A stretch of 14,654 nucleotides of DNA from Lachnospiraceae bacterium (GCA_022798035.1 JAAWLS010000023.1:1-14654); one strand, 5' to 3'. Shown: positions 1-7,688, numbered from the stretch's first letter. The notes: a model not told the origin generated them from the letters alone. Numbers and translations are program-made.

Positions 1-1
1 G

Positions 2-313
2 GGCGGATTGTTTCTTTTGAGCCGCCTCTGGCAGGGAAAGGCGATATTGGCTGGAATCCTGTTTCCGATGATTTTGTATCTGGGCATGCGGATTTTTATG
101 ATGAAAGGGAAACCTGCAGACTGGCTGCTGTTGTCTGTTGTTTTGTGTGCCTGCTGCATGGCGTCATGGACGGGGATTCTGCTGGGAGCAGTTATGGTTG
201 GTATACTTGGGATTTTATCGGCATGGCGGCAAAAAAGCATTCGGCCCTTGTTGTATTCTGTCCTTTGCTGCTTGCCGAATCTGCTCTGTATGGTTATGTA
301 CCTTGTAATTTGA
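2..313 (+). CDS. Multi-span membrane protein, C-terminal end (5' end outside window)
   Basis: The reading frame is open at the left edge of the window, so only about the last 103 residues are visible and the true start lies upstream. The visible part is strongly hydrophobic, with about four predicted membrane spans: near WLLLSVVLCACCMASW, GILLGAVMVGILGIL, the segment before these, and the last 20 residues. Short basic loops (WRQKSIR) separate them. It ends in TGA, and 1 base later an AGGAGG ribosome binding site begins for the next gene, which also starts with membrane spans. The two genes are therefore probably co-transcribed and may act together at the membrane. I do not recognise the family from this fragment. 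Clostridial multi-span proteins next to envelope or glycan genes are one possibility, but that is a guess. Confidence 0.6.
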   Translation, partial: GGLFLLSRLWQGKAILAGILFPMILYLGMRIFMMKGKPADWLLLSVVLCACCMASWTGILLGAVMVGILGILSAWRQKSIRPLLYSVLCCLPNLLCMVMYLVI

Positions 314-326
314 TAGGAGGTCTGGT

Positions 327-1919
327 TTGAGAGAAACATTTCATATAATCATGTCTATGTATGATTCTTATAACGGAACGGGTATGCAGCCTGCGCTTTG
401 CTTTGCCTGTCTGATTTATCTAATGGTTCAGAAAAAAGAGAAAGAAAAACGATTTTTATTTTTGGGATATACATTGCTGTTTTTCATCATTTGTTTTTTT
501 CCTCTGACCGCCAAAGCTGTCATGCGGGTGTGCACGGGAGAAGAAATGTATTGGAGAATGTTCTGGCTGCTGCCGTCTGCGATTATTACGGCATATACAG
601 CCGTAGTAATTTTAATGCAGGCAGATGGGAAAATAAAACGGTATCTGCTGTTGTCTGTTATGCTTCTTGTGATAGTGATGACCGGGACAAACGTGTACAG
701 CGGAGCAGTTTTTGAGCGTAAGCAGAATCACTATAACCTGCCGCAGGCAGCGATGAATATTTGTGATATCGTGGAACAGGATGCCAAGGCAGACGGAATT
801 ACCCATAAGAAACTGATTGCAGCCCATGAAATTTTGTCCTCGGTCCGGCAGTATGATGCAGATATTTTGCAGCCTTATGGATACGATGTGCTTTGCGGAG
901 GGAAACCAGATACAGAAGCGGCAGCTCAGATTTATAGAATTATGGACGCCGAAGAGAAAAACTGGGAAGCGCTTGGTTTTTATGCGGCCATGGATGACTG
1001 TAATTATCTGGCTTACCCGGCAGCAGAAGGGGACATAGAAGGACTTACTGATTGTGGATTTGATATTGTGGGCGCAGAGGAAGAATATTATATTTACCGC
1101 AGGGACGATGGTAAGGAGAGATATAAAGGCAGGTGGCTGATTACACAGTATGGACTTGGCGAAGGTCAGCAGTTGATGTTTTATACCATGCAGGATTTGG
1201 AAGGGCATTTAATCGTAGTCGATGGGGGCTGGACAACTGATGCTGATAATGTCAGAGAAATCATTACGAGGCTTGGCAGCCATGTTGACGCATGGATTCT
1301 TACGCATCCACATCCAGACCATATAGGAGCTTTTACAGAACTTTATAAGAATTTAGGGAGCATTAAAATAGATAAAGTTTATACCGTGGATATGGCGGAG
1401 CCCGAAGTTTGTTTGGAAACAGCGCCATGGGATGACACGGCCATATATGAAGAATTTAAAAAACTGGATATTCCTCAGCTTACTTATGTGTATGCAGGAG
1501 ATACTTTTGAAATAAAAGGGCTTGCGGTTGAAGTGTTAAATGCGTATGATGATAATGTAAAGAAGTTATCTGAGGATTTACTCAATGACGGCTCTATGAT
1601 GTTTCGGGTTACGGCAAAAGAAGAATCTATGCTTTTTTGTGCAGATGTGGGAAGGGATATGAGCGATTATCTTTTAAAAACGTATGGCGATGATTTAAAG
1701 TCAGATTATATCCAGATGGGACATCATGGCAATGGCGGATTAAAAAGTGATTTTTACAAAATGGTGAGAGCAAAGAAAGCATTTTTTGATGCACCGGACT
1801 GGTTGATGAACGATAAAAGCGGACGATATACAACGATGAAAAATACATATCTCATGGCGTCAAACGGTGCAAAGATTTATAGTTTTTCGACAGCTCCGAA
1901 TCAGATGATACTGAAATAA
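327..1919 (+). CDS. Membrane-anchored ComEC-like metallo-beta-lactamase-fold hydrolase
   Basis: This 530-residue protein has two parts. Residues 1-128 contain about four membrane spans (about 22-35, 43-63, 74-97 and 105-125). Residues 268-530 are a metallo-beta-lactamase fold. The metal-binding motif HPHPDH is at residues 327-332 (H327, H329, D331, H332). Further candidate ligands are D440 in the CADVG segment and the paired histidines H466-H467 in MGHHG. The NDGSMMF...ADVG...GHHG pattern resembles the hydrolase domain of ComEC/Rec2 DNA-uptake proteins, but the ComEC competence core is absent. Residues 130-265 are a soluble linker I do not recognise. Basic loops at 36-42 and 102-105 suggest, by the positive-inside rule, that the hydrolase faces outward. 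The start is TTG at 327, chosen because AGGAGG sits at 315-320 with 6-base spacing; the next ATG (351) has no such site. The substrate cannot be told from sequence. Confidence 0.8.
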   Translation: MRETFHIIMSMYDSYNGTGMQPALCFACLIYLMVQKKEKEKRFLFLGYTLLFFIICFFPLTAKAVMRVCTGEEMYWRMFWLLPSAIITAYTAVVILMQADGKIKRYLLLSVMLLVIVMTGTNVYSGAVFERKQNHYNLPQAAMNICDIVEQDAKADGITHKKLIAAHEILSSVRQYDADILQPYGYDVLCGGKPDTEAAAQIYRIMDAEEKNWEALGFYAAMDDCNYLAYPAAEGDIEGLTDCGFDIVGAEEEYYIYRRDDGKERYKGRWLITQYGLGEGQQLMFYTMQDLEGHLIVVDGGWTTDADNVREIITRLGSHVDAWILTHPHPDHIGAFTELYKNLGSIKIDKVYTVDMAEPEVCLETAPWDDTAIYEEFKKLDIPQLTYVYAGDTFEIKGLAVEVLNAYDDNVKKLSEDLLNDGSMMFRVTAKEESMLFCADVGRDMSDYLLKTYGDDLKSDYIQMGHHGNGGLKSDFYKMVRAKKAFFDAPDWLMNDKSGRYTTMKNTYLMASNGAKIYSFSTAPNQMILK

Positions 1920-1924
1920 ATGGA

Positions 1925-1954
1925 TTGTATTTTTGATACAGGTTGTGTTATAAT
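1925..1954 (+). promoter_or_regulatory. Sigma-A-type promoter for gpmI
   Basis: A perfect TATAAT -10 box lies at 1949-1954, with a TG extension two bases upstream (1946-1947). A weaker -35 box TTGTAT lies at 1925-1930, with an 18-base spacer. Transcription would start near 1961, giving a leader of about 45 bases before the gpmI ATG. The promoter begins only 6 bases after the stop codon of the upstream hydrolase gene, and I see no terminator between them, so read-through may also feed gpmI. Confidence 0.65.
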
Positions 1955-2005
1955 TTGAAAGAATTAGAGATTATTTCAAGAAGAGAAAGGGAGATGGAGA
2001 ATCTT

Positions 2006-3547
2006 ATGAGCAAAAAACCTACGGTATTGATGATTTTGGATGGATTTGGGCTGAATGAAAAACATGAGGCAAATGCCGTATACGAAGCAAATACGCCTAA
2101 CATTGACAGGCTGATGAAAGAGTACCCCTTTGTCAGGGGATATGCAAGCGGACTTCATGTGGGTCTGCCGGACGGCCAGATGGGTAATTCTGAGGTTGGG
2201 CATCTGAATATGGGTGCAGGGAGAATTGTATACCAGGAATTGACCAGAATTACCAAGGAGATTGAAGATGGAGATTTCTTTAAAAATGAGGCGTTGTTAA
2301 AAGGAATGAAAAATGCCAGAGATAATCACTCATCTCTGCATTTATACGGGCTGTTGTCAGACGGCGGTGTGCACAGCCACAATACACATTTATACGGTCT
2401 GCTGGAGATGGCAAAACGGGAAGGCATTGAGAAAGTATACGTACATTGTTTCTTAGATGGACGTGACACAGCGCCTACTTCCGGCAAAGGTTTTATGGAA
2501 GCATTGGAAGAGAAAATGAAAGAAATCGGCGTAGGGCAGATTGCCACAGTGACAGGCCGCTATTATGCAATGGACCGCGACAACCGCTGGGACCGTGTGG
2601 AGAACGCTTATAAAGCTATCGCCAATGGAGATGGAAAGCGCGTGGCTAATGCGGTGGAGGCAGTGGCAGCATCTTATGCAGAAGATATTACGGATGAATT
2701 TGTAGTGCCTACCGTAGTGGAGAAAGATGGAAAGCCTGTTGCAACCATAGAGGATAACGACACGATTATTTTCTTTAACTTCCGTCCGGACCGGGCAAGA
2801 GAGATTACCAGAACATTCTGTATGGAGGATTTTGACGGATTTGACAGAGGCCCCAGAAAGAAAGTAACTTATATCTGCTTTACAGAGTATGACGTGACGA
2901 TTCCAAATAAGACGGTGGCCTTCCACAAAGTGGAACTGACCAATACATTCGGACAATTTTTGGCAGACAACGGCAAGACGCAGGCCAGAATTGCAGAGAC
3001 AGAAAAATACGCTCACGTTACATTTTTCTTTAATGGAGGCGTGGAAGAGCCCAATAAAGGAGAGGACAGAATCCTTGTGAATTCTCCCAAGGTGGCAACC
3101 TATGATTTAAAACCGGAGATGAGCGCTTATGAAGTGTGCGATAAACTGGTAGACGCCATCAAATCTGAAAAGTATGATGTGATTATCATCAACTTTGCGA
3201 ATCCGGATATGGTAGGCCATACCGGTGTAGAAGCAGCGGCCATCAAGGCTGTGGAAGCAGTGGATTCCTGCGTGGGCAAAGCTGTAGCGGCTGTGGAAGA
3301 GACAGGCGGCGCTATGTTCCTCTGTGCAGACCACGGAAATGCAGAGCAGTTAATTGACTATGAGACAGGAGAGAGCTTTACGGCTCATACTATCAATCCA
3401 GTTCCTTTTATCCTGATTAATTATGACAAGGACTACACGTTGAGAGAGGGCGGCTGTCTGGCGGACATTGCGCCTACGCTGATTGAGATTATGGGAATGG
3501 AACAGCCCAAAGAAATGACAGGAAAGTCACTTCTGGTAAAGAAATAA
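2006..3547 (+). CDS. gpmI: 2,3-bisphosphoglycerate-independent phosphoglycerate mutase
   Basis: GpmI interconverts 3-phosphoglycerate and 2-phosphoglycerate in glycolysis, using two metal ions (usually Mn) and a phosphoserine intermediate; it acts in the cytoplasm. With the ATG at 2006 the protein is 513 residues, the usual length. The alkaline-phosphatase-type metal site is complete: D12 (LDGFG), the catalytic S62 in GQMGNSEVGH, D401 and H405 (DMVGHTG), D442 and H443 (CADHGNAE), and H461 (HTINPVPF). These positions match closely those known from Bacillus GpmI. The start is preceded by GGAG at 1996-1999 with 6-base spacing. In-frame upstream starts exist at 1994 (ATG) and 1943 (TTG), but 1943 lies inside the promoter and would add an unlikely extension. 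It has its own promoter. The next glycolytic enzyme, enolase, lies about 8 kb downstream. Identification is secure. Confidence 0.98.
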   Translation: MSKKPTVLMILDGFGLNEKHEANAVYEANTPNIDRLMKEYPFVRGYASGLHVGLPDGQMGNSEVGHLNMGAGRIVYQELTRITKEIEDGDFFKNEALLKGMKNARDNHSSLHLYGLLSDGGVHSHNTHLYGLLEMAKREGIEKVYVHCFLDGRDTAPTSGKGFMEALEEKMKEIGVGQIATVTGRYYAMDRDNRWDRVENAYKAIANGDGKRVANAVEAVAASYAEDITDEFVVPTVVEKDGKPVATIEDNDTIIFFNFRPDRAREITRTFCMEDFDGFDRGPRKKVTYICFTEYDVTIPNKTVAFHKVELTNTFGQFLADNGKTQARIAETEKYAHVTFFFNGGVEEPNKGEDRILVNSPKVATYDLKPEMSAYEVCDKLVDAIKSEKYDVIIINFANPDMVGHTGVEAAAIKAVEAVDSCVGKAVAAVEETGGAMFLCADHGNAEQLIDYETGESFTAHTINPVPFILINYDKDYTLREGGCLADIAPTLIEIMGMEQPKEMTGKSLLVKK

Positions 3548-3563
3548 AACAGGTAAATAGCAG

Positions 3564-3603
3564 AATGCCGCAGGTTCGTCAAAGCAGATGAGTCTGCGGC
3601 ATT
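3564..3603. promoter_or_regulatory. Perfect 10-bp-stem hairpin between gpmI and purC
   Basis: The arms 3564-3573 and 3594-3603 are exact inverted complements (AATGCCGCAG with CTGCGGCATT), separated by a 20-base loop. No U-run follows the right arm, so it is not a standard intrinsic terminator. The right arm ends about 10 bases before the purC ribosome binding site. It could stabilise the gpmI 3' end, pause polymerase or influence purC translation. I saw no purine riboswitch and no clear promoter in this gap, so purC may be expressed by read-through from gpmI. Confidence 0.6.
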
Positions 3604-3622
3604 GGTGAGAATGGAGGAAAGA

Positions 3623-4501
3623 ATGAGTATTCAGGAATTTAAACCGGTAAAAGAAGGAAAAGTACGTGAAGTCTATGACAATGGCGGCAGCCTCATTATT
3701 GTGGCTACAGACCGAATTTCAGCCTTTGATGTAATTTTGAAAAATGAGATTACCAAAAAAGGTACAATTTTGACTAAGATGTCTGAATTTTGGTTTGATT
3801 TTACCAAGGACATTGTGCCGAACCATATGATTTCCACGAAAACTGCGGACATGCCTGCATTTTTCCAGAACGAGAGATTTGATGGAAAGAGTATGAAGTG
3901 CAAGAAGCTGGACATGCTGCCAGTAGAGTGCATTGTGCGGGGTTACATTACAGGAAGCGGATGGGAGAGCTATCAGAAGAATGGAACAGTCTGCGGAATC
4001 AAACTGCCGGAAGGGCTGAAAGAATCTGATAAACTGCCGGAGCCCATTTATACTCCTACCACAAAAGCGGATTTGGGACTTCACGATGAGCACATTACTT
4101 TTGAGGACAGCGTGGACATTCTGGAAAAGCTGCACCCGGGCAAGGGCGCAGCTTATGCCGGGCAGATTAAGGATTATACCATTGAACTCTACAAAAAATG
4201 TGCAGAATATGCCCAGAGCAAAGGGATTATCATTGCAGACACCAAATTTGAATTTGGATTGGATGAAAATGGAGTGGTAGTGCTGGGAGATGAAATGCTG
4301 ACGCCGGACAGTTCCAGATTCTGGCCTGTAGAAGGATATGAACCGGGCAAATCCCAGCCTTCCTTTGACAAACAGTTTGTGAGAGACTGGCTGAAACAGA
4401 ATCCCGACAGCGATTATTTACTGCCGGAAGAGGTAATCGGCAGAACGATTGATAAATATAAAGAAGCCTATGAACTTTTGACTGGAAAAAAATTTGCGTA
4501 A
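3623..4501 (+). CDS. purC: Phosphoribosylaminoimidazole-succinocarboxamide (SAICAR) synthase
   Basis: PurC joins CAIR and aspartate with ATP to make SAICAR, a middle step of de novo IMP synthesis in the cytoplasm. From the ATG at 3623 the protein has 292 residues, the longer form of the family (near 290-300, as in yeast Ade1) rather than the short form of about 240. Both family signatures are present: LPVECIVRGYITGS from residue 99 and ADTKFEFG ending at residue 212. The N-terminal GKVREVYD nucleotide-binding strand is also clear. The start was chosen because GGAGG lies at 3613-3617 just upstream; in-frame ATG 3611 and TTG 3602 are possible but poorly spaced or overlap the hairpin. purF begins 19 bases after its stop, so the two are almost certainly co-transcribed. 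Confidence 0.97.
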   Translation: MSIQEFKPVKEGKVREVYDNGGSLIIVATDRISAFDVILKNEITKKGTILTKMSEFWFDFTKDIVPNHMISTKTADMPAFFQNERFDGKSMKCKKLDMLPVECIVRGYITGSGWESYQKNGTVCGIKLPEGLKESDKLPEPIYTPTTKADLGLHDEHITFEDSVDILEKLHPGKGAAYAGQIKDYTIELYKKCAEYAQSKGIIIADTKFEFGLDENGVVVLGDEMLTPDSSRFWPVEGYEPGKSQPSFDKQFVRDWLKQNPDSDYLLPEEVIGRTIDKYKEAYELLTGKKFA

Positions 4502-4520
4502 AGTCTGACTGGAGAATTGC

Positions 4521-5966
4521 ATGAATAAAGATATAAAAGAAATCGACGGAGATTTTGACAACCTCCGGGAAGAATGTGGTGTGTTTGGAATCTATGATTT
4601 TGACGGAAATGATGTGGCTTCTACCATTTACTACGGCTTGTTTGCCCTCCAGCACAGAGGACAGGAAAGCTGCGGAATTGCAGTCAGCGAGACAGGCGGG
4701 CCCAAGAGAAAGGTGACATCCTACAAAGGAATGGGACTGGTGAATGAGGTGTTTACCCAGGAATCTTTGGAGGGCATGAAGGGAGATATTGGAGTAGGCC
4801 ATGTGCGTTATTCCACAGCCGGAGCCTCTACCCGGGAAAATGCCCAGCCTCTGGTACTGAATTATGTAAAGGGGACTTTGGCACTGGCCCACAATGGAAA
4901 TTTAATTAATGCCAATGAGCTGCGGAGAGAGTTAGAATACACGGGAGCCATTTTCCAGACCACCATTGATTCTGAGGTAATTGCTTATCACATAGCCAGA
5001 GAACGGCTGAAATCTTCTACGGTGGAGGAGGCGGTGAAACGGGCAGTCCGTAAAATCAAAGGGGCCTTTTCACTGGTGGTTATGAGCCCCAGGAAATTGA
5101 TTGCCGTTCGGGACTCCTTTGGTTTTAAACCGCTGTGTATTGGAAAGCGGGACAATGCTTATATTGTCACCTCTGAGAGTTGTGCGCTGGAAACCATAGG
5201 AGCTGAGTTTGTGCGGGATGTGCTGCCCGGTGAGGTGCTCACTATCACACCGGAGGGAATAAAGTCAGACACCACACTTTGTACGCAAAAAGAAAAAGAA
5301 GCCAGATGTATTTTTGAATATATTTATTTTGCAAGACCAGACAGCCGTATTGACGGAGTCAGCGTTTATAATTCCAGAATCCAGGCAGGGCGTTTTCTGG
5401 CGATGGATTCTCCAGTGGAGGCAGATTTGGTGGTGGGTGTGCCGGAATCCGGAAATGCGGCGGCCCTTGGGTACGCTATGGAGTCTGGAATTCCCTATGG
5501 AAACGCTTTTGTGAAAAACGGCTATGTGGGGCGTACTTTTATCAAGCCAAAACAGAGCAGCCGAGAATCCAGCGTGCAGGTAAAATTAAATGTGCTGGCG
5601 GAAGCCGTAAAAGGGAAACGAGTCATTATGATTGATGATTCCATTGTACGGGGAACCACCTCCGACCGCATTGTGCGGATGGTGCGGGAAGCCGGAGCTG
5701 TGGAAGTGCATATGAGAATTTCTTCGCCTCCATTTTTGTGGCCCTGTTACTTTGGAACAGATATTCCCGAGCGAGAGCAGCTGATTGCCTATAACCGAAC
5801 AATTGAAGAGATTTGTCAGGTGATAGGGGCAGATTCCCTGGGATATTTGGAAGTCAGCCGGTTGGAAGAGCTTGCAGAGGGGCTTCCTATCTGTAAAGGC
5901 TGTTTTACCGGGAAATATCCCATGGAACCTCCTGTCCAGGACATCAGAGGAGATTATGAGCGATAA
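4521..5966 (+). CDS. purF: Amidophosphoribosyltransferase (glutamine PRPP amidotransferase)
   Basis: PurF makes phosphoribosylamine from PRPP and glutamine, the committed first step of de novo purine synthesis. The 481-residue protein begins with a propeptide of 18 residues ahead of the expected nucleophile C19 in EECGVFG, so it is probably processed like the Bacillus enzyme. The N-terminal glutaminase half carries HNGN (124-127). The phosphoribosyltransferase half carries the PRPP loop VIMIDDSIVRGTT (368-380). Four cysteines, C263, C409, C458 and C461 (the last two in CKGC), match the [4Fe-4S] ligands of the Bacillus-type enzyme, suggesting an oxygen-sensitive protein. GGAG at 4511-4514 supports the ATG at 4521. 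It lies 19 bases after purC. Downstream, before purB, is an unusual repeat-rich gap. Confidence 0.98.
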   Translation: MNKDIKEIDGDFDNLREECGVFGIYDFDGNDVASTIYYGLFALQHRGQESCGIAVSETGGPKRKVTSYKGMGLVNEVFTQESLEGMKGDIGVGHVRYSTAGASTRENAQPLVLNYVKGTLALAHNGNLINANELRRELEYTGAIFQTTIDSEVIAYHIARERLKSSTVEEAVKRAVRKIKGAFSLVVMSPRKLIAVRDSFGFKPLCIGKRDNAYIVTSESCALETIGAEFVRDVLPGEVLTITPEGIKSDTTLCTQKEKEARCIFEYIYFARPDSRIDGVSVYNSRIQAGRFLAMDSPVEADLVVGVPESGNAAALGYAMESGIPYGNAFVKNGYVGRTFIKPKQSSRESSVQVKLNVLAEAVKGKRVIMIDDSIVRGTTSDRIVRMVREAGAVEVHMRISSPPFLWPCYFGTDIPEREQLIAYNRTIEEICQVIGADSLGYLEVSRLEELAEGLPICKGCFTGKYPMEPPVQDIRGDYER

Positions 5967-5980
5967 GCAGCGACGGTGGA

Positions 5981-6031
5981 CGCGCACAAAAGTATTCTGT
6001 CTGCTTGCAGACAAGAAGACTTTTGTGCGTG
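5981..6031. repeat. Long imperfect hairpin just after purF
   Basis: The outer arms CGCACAAAAG (5983-5992) and CTTTTGTGCG (6020-6029) are exact complements, extended by a G-U and a C-G pair to 5981/6031. An inner stem GTCTG/CAGAC (5999-6003 with 6008-6012) closes on a CTTG loop, and the segment between has only a bulge and a mismatch. The result is a nearly continuous 51-base hairpin starting 14 bases after the purF stop. There is no following U-run, so it is not a classic terminator. It could affect purF mRNA stability or the purF:purB expression ratio, or be part of an inserted element with the repeats that follow. Confidence 0.65.
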
Positions 6032-6044
6032 GACATTGGAGTGC

Positions 6045-6097
6045 AACGGACACCGGGAAGAAGCGGAGCGGATGGCCGGTGAGCGTCGCAGCTTAAG
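6045..6097. repeat. 53-bp direct repeat, copy 1
   Basis: This block from AACGGACACC to GCTTAAG is identical to 6117-6169. It is GC-rich (34 of 53 bases) compared with its AT-richer flanks. Each copy contains an internal inverted pair, CACCGG (6051-6056) and CCGGTG (6076-6081), able to form a 6-bp stem. Similarity ends exactly at both edges. Confidence 0.9.
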
Positions 6098-6116
6098 AAG
6101 AAAAGTTGAATGAAGG

Positions 6117-6169
6117 AACGGACACCGGGAAGAAGCGGAGCGGATGGCCGGTGAGCGTCGCAGCTTAAG
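6117..6169. repeat. 53-bp direct repeat, copy 2
   Basis: This is an identical copy of 6045-6097, offset by 72 bases with 19 unrelated bases between the copies. The internal stem arms fall at 6123-6128 and 6148-6153. The copy ends 18 bases before the purB ATG, so its structure lies next to the purB ribosome binding site (AAAGGAG, 6175-6181). Confidence 0.9.
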
Positions 6170-6187
6170 GAAAGAAAGGAGAATACT

Positions 6188-7639
6188 ATGTCAACAGACA
6201 GATACAACAGCCCGTTATCGGAGCGGTATGCCAGCAGGGAAATGCAGTATATTTTTTCCCCAGATATGAAATTCCGCACCTGGAGAAAACTGTGGATTGC
6301 CCTTGCCGAGACGGAGATGGAACTGGGATTAAGTGAAGATGGGAAACCTGTGATTACCCAGGAACAGATAGAGGAATTGAAAAGCCACGCAGAGGACATC
6401 AATTATGACGTGGCAAAAGAGAGGGAGAAATTAGTGCGGCACGATGTGATGAGTCATATCTATGCCTACGGACAGCAGTGTCCAAAAGCGGCGGGAATCA
6501 TTCATCTGGGCGCAACCTCCTGCTACGTGGGAGATAACACGGACATTATCGTGATGCGGGAGGCTTTAAAGCTGGTACACCGCAAATTAGTGAATGTGAT
6601 TGCAGAACTGGCTAAATTTGCAGAAGAGTACAAAGATTTGCCAACCCTTGCCTTCACTCATTTTCAGCCTGCCCAGCCTACGACGGTGGGCAAGCGTGCC
6701 ACCCTCTGGCTGCAGGAATTTCTGATGGATTTGGAAGATTTGGAATATGTGATGGGAAGCCTGAAACTCTTGGGTTCTAAAGGAACTACGGGAACCCAGG
6801 CAAGTTTCCAGGAATTGTTTGCGGGAGACCAGGAGACGATTGAAAAAATTGACCCTATGATTGCAGAGAAAATGGGATTTGAGGAATGTTATGCTGTGTC
6901 AGGCCAGACTTATTCCAGAAAAGTGGATACCAGAGTGCTGAATGTGCTGGCTGGAATTGCAGCCAGCGCCCATAAAATGTCCAATGACATCCGTCTGCTC
7001 CAACATTTGAAGGAAGTGGAGGAGCCTTTTGAGAAAAACCAGATTGGTTCTTCCGCTATGGCGTATAAGAGAAATCCCATGCGGAGCGAACGTATTGCCT
7101 CTCTGGCCCGCTACGTGCTGGCAGACGCATTGAATCCGGCAATTACATCTGCTACTCAATGGTTTGAGCGGACTTTAGATGACTCCGCCAACAAACGTCT
7201 TTCCATACCAGAAGGATTTTTGGCAGTGGATGGAATTTTAGATTTGTGTCTGAATGTGGTGGATGGACTTGTGGTATATGACAAAGTAATCCGCAAACAT
7301 ATGATGGCGGAACTGCCCTTTATGGCTACGGAAAATATTATGATGGATGCTGTGAAAAACGGCGGCAACCGCCAGGAAATGCATGAGAAAATCCGCCAGC
7401 TTTCCATGGAGGCCGGAAAGAATGTAAAAGTGGAAGGAAAAGACAATAATCTTCTGGAACTGATTGCGGCAGACCCTGCCTTTAATCTCACGCTGGAAGA
7501 ACTGAACGCTTCCATGGAGCCGTCAAAATACGTGGGACGCGCGCCCCTTCAGGTAGAAAAATTCCTGAAACAAGTGGTAAATCCTGTGCTGGAGGAGAAG
7601 AAAGAACTGCTGGGCATGACAGCAGAAATCAATGTATAG
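6188..7639 (+). CDS. purB: Adenylosuccinate lyase
   Basis: PurB splits fumarate from SAICAR (making AICAR) and from adenylosuccinate (making AMP), so it acts twice in purine synthesis. The 483-residue protein is in the fumarase/aspartase superfamily. The signature GSSAMAYKRNPMRSE spans residues 287-301 and holds the mobile catalytic serine loop. H106 in HLGATS and H158 in THFQPAQPTT match the substrate-binding and acid/base regions. Its length is typical of the longer PurB type. AAAGGAG at 6175-6181, 6 bases before the ATG, supports this start. It lies 221 bases after purF, an unusually wide gap for this operon, filled by a hairpin and two repeats. A strong intrinsic terminator follows 9 bases after its stop and closes the purine unit. 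Confidence 0.97.
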   Translation: MSTDRYNSPLSERYASREMQYIFSPDMKFRTWRKLWIALAETEMELGLSEDGKPVITQEQIEELKSHAEDINYDVAKEREKLVRHDVMSHIYAYGQQCPKAAGIIHLGATSCYVGDNTDIIVMREALKLVHRKLVNVIAELAKFAEEYKDLPTLAFTHFQPAQPTTVGKRATLWLQEFLMDLEDLEYVMGSLKLLGSKGTTGTQASFQELFAGDQETIEKIDPMIAEKMGFEECYAVSGQTYSRKVDTRVLNVLAGIAASAHKMSNDIRLLQHLKEVEEPFEKNQIGSSAMAYKRNPMRSERIASLARYVLADALNPAITSATQWFERTLDDSANKRLSIPEGFLAVDGILDLCLNVVDGLVVYDKVIRKHMMAELPFMATENIMMDAVKNGGNRQEMHEKIRQLSMEAGKNVKVEGKDNNLLELIAADPAFNLTLEELNASMEPSKYVGRAPLQVEKFLKQVVNPVLEEKKELLGMTAEINV

Positions 7640-7648
7640 GAGAAGAAA

Positions 7649-7688
7649 AAACTGCTGCAGAATTTGACATCTGCAGCGGTTTCTTTTT
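7649..7688 (+). terminator. Intrinsic terminator after purB
   Basis: The arms 7649-7661 and 7670-7682 form a 13-bp stem with a single G-U pair around an 8-base loop. The right arm runs into a T-rich tract (TTTCTTTTT, to 7688). It is preceded by an A-run, so it may also work from the opposite strand. It marks the end of the purC-purF-purB unit. Confidence 0.9.

Noticed and set aside
612-1208. 198-codon minus-strand frame
   Set aside because: It lies entirely inside the hydrolase gene, has no recognisable domain and only reflects codon use on the other strand.
1943-2005. Upstream TTG start for gpmI
   Set aside because: It lies within the -10 region of the promoter and would add residues not found in the family.
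3548-3622. Purine riboswitch before purC
   Set aside because: The 75-base gap is too filled by one simple hairpin; no three-way junction or conserved purine aptamer core is visible.
4230-4892. 220-codon minus-strand frame over purC and purF
   Set aside because: It covers the coding ends of two secure genes and its protein has no family features.
5956-6096. 46-codon plus-strand frame after purF as a real gene
   Set aside because: The ribosome site is only 3 bases from the ATG, and the frame runs through a hairpin and a repeat; not enough to call a gene.
6045-6169. CRISPR array
   Set aside because: Only two 53-base repeats with a 19-base spacer and no cas genes; repeat length and copy number do not fit.
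5944-6402. 152-codon minus-strand frame containing the repeats
   Set aside because: Its repeated peptide arises from the 53-bp repeats and the rest is antisense to purB; kept only as a remark in the findings.
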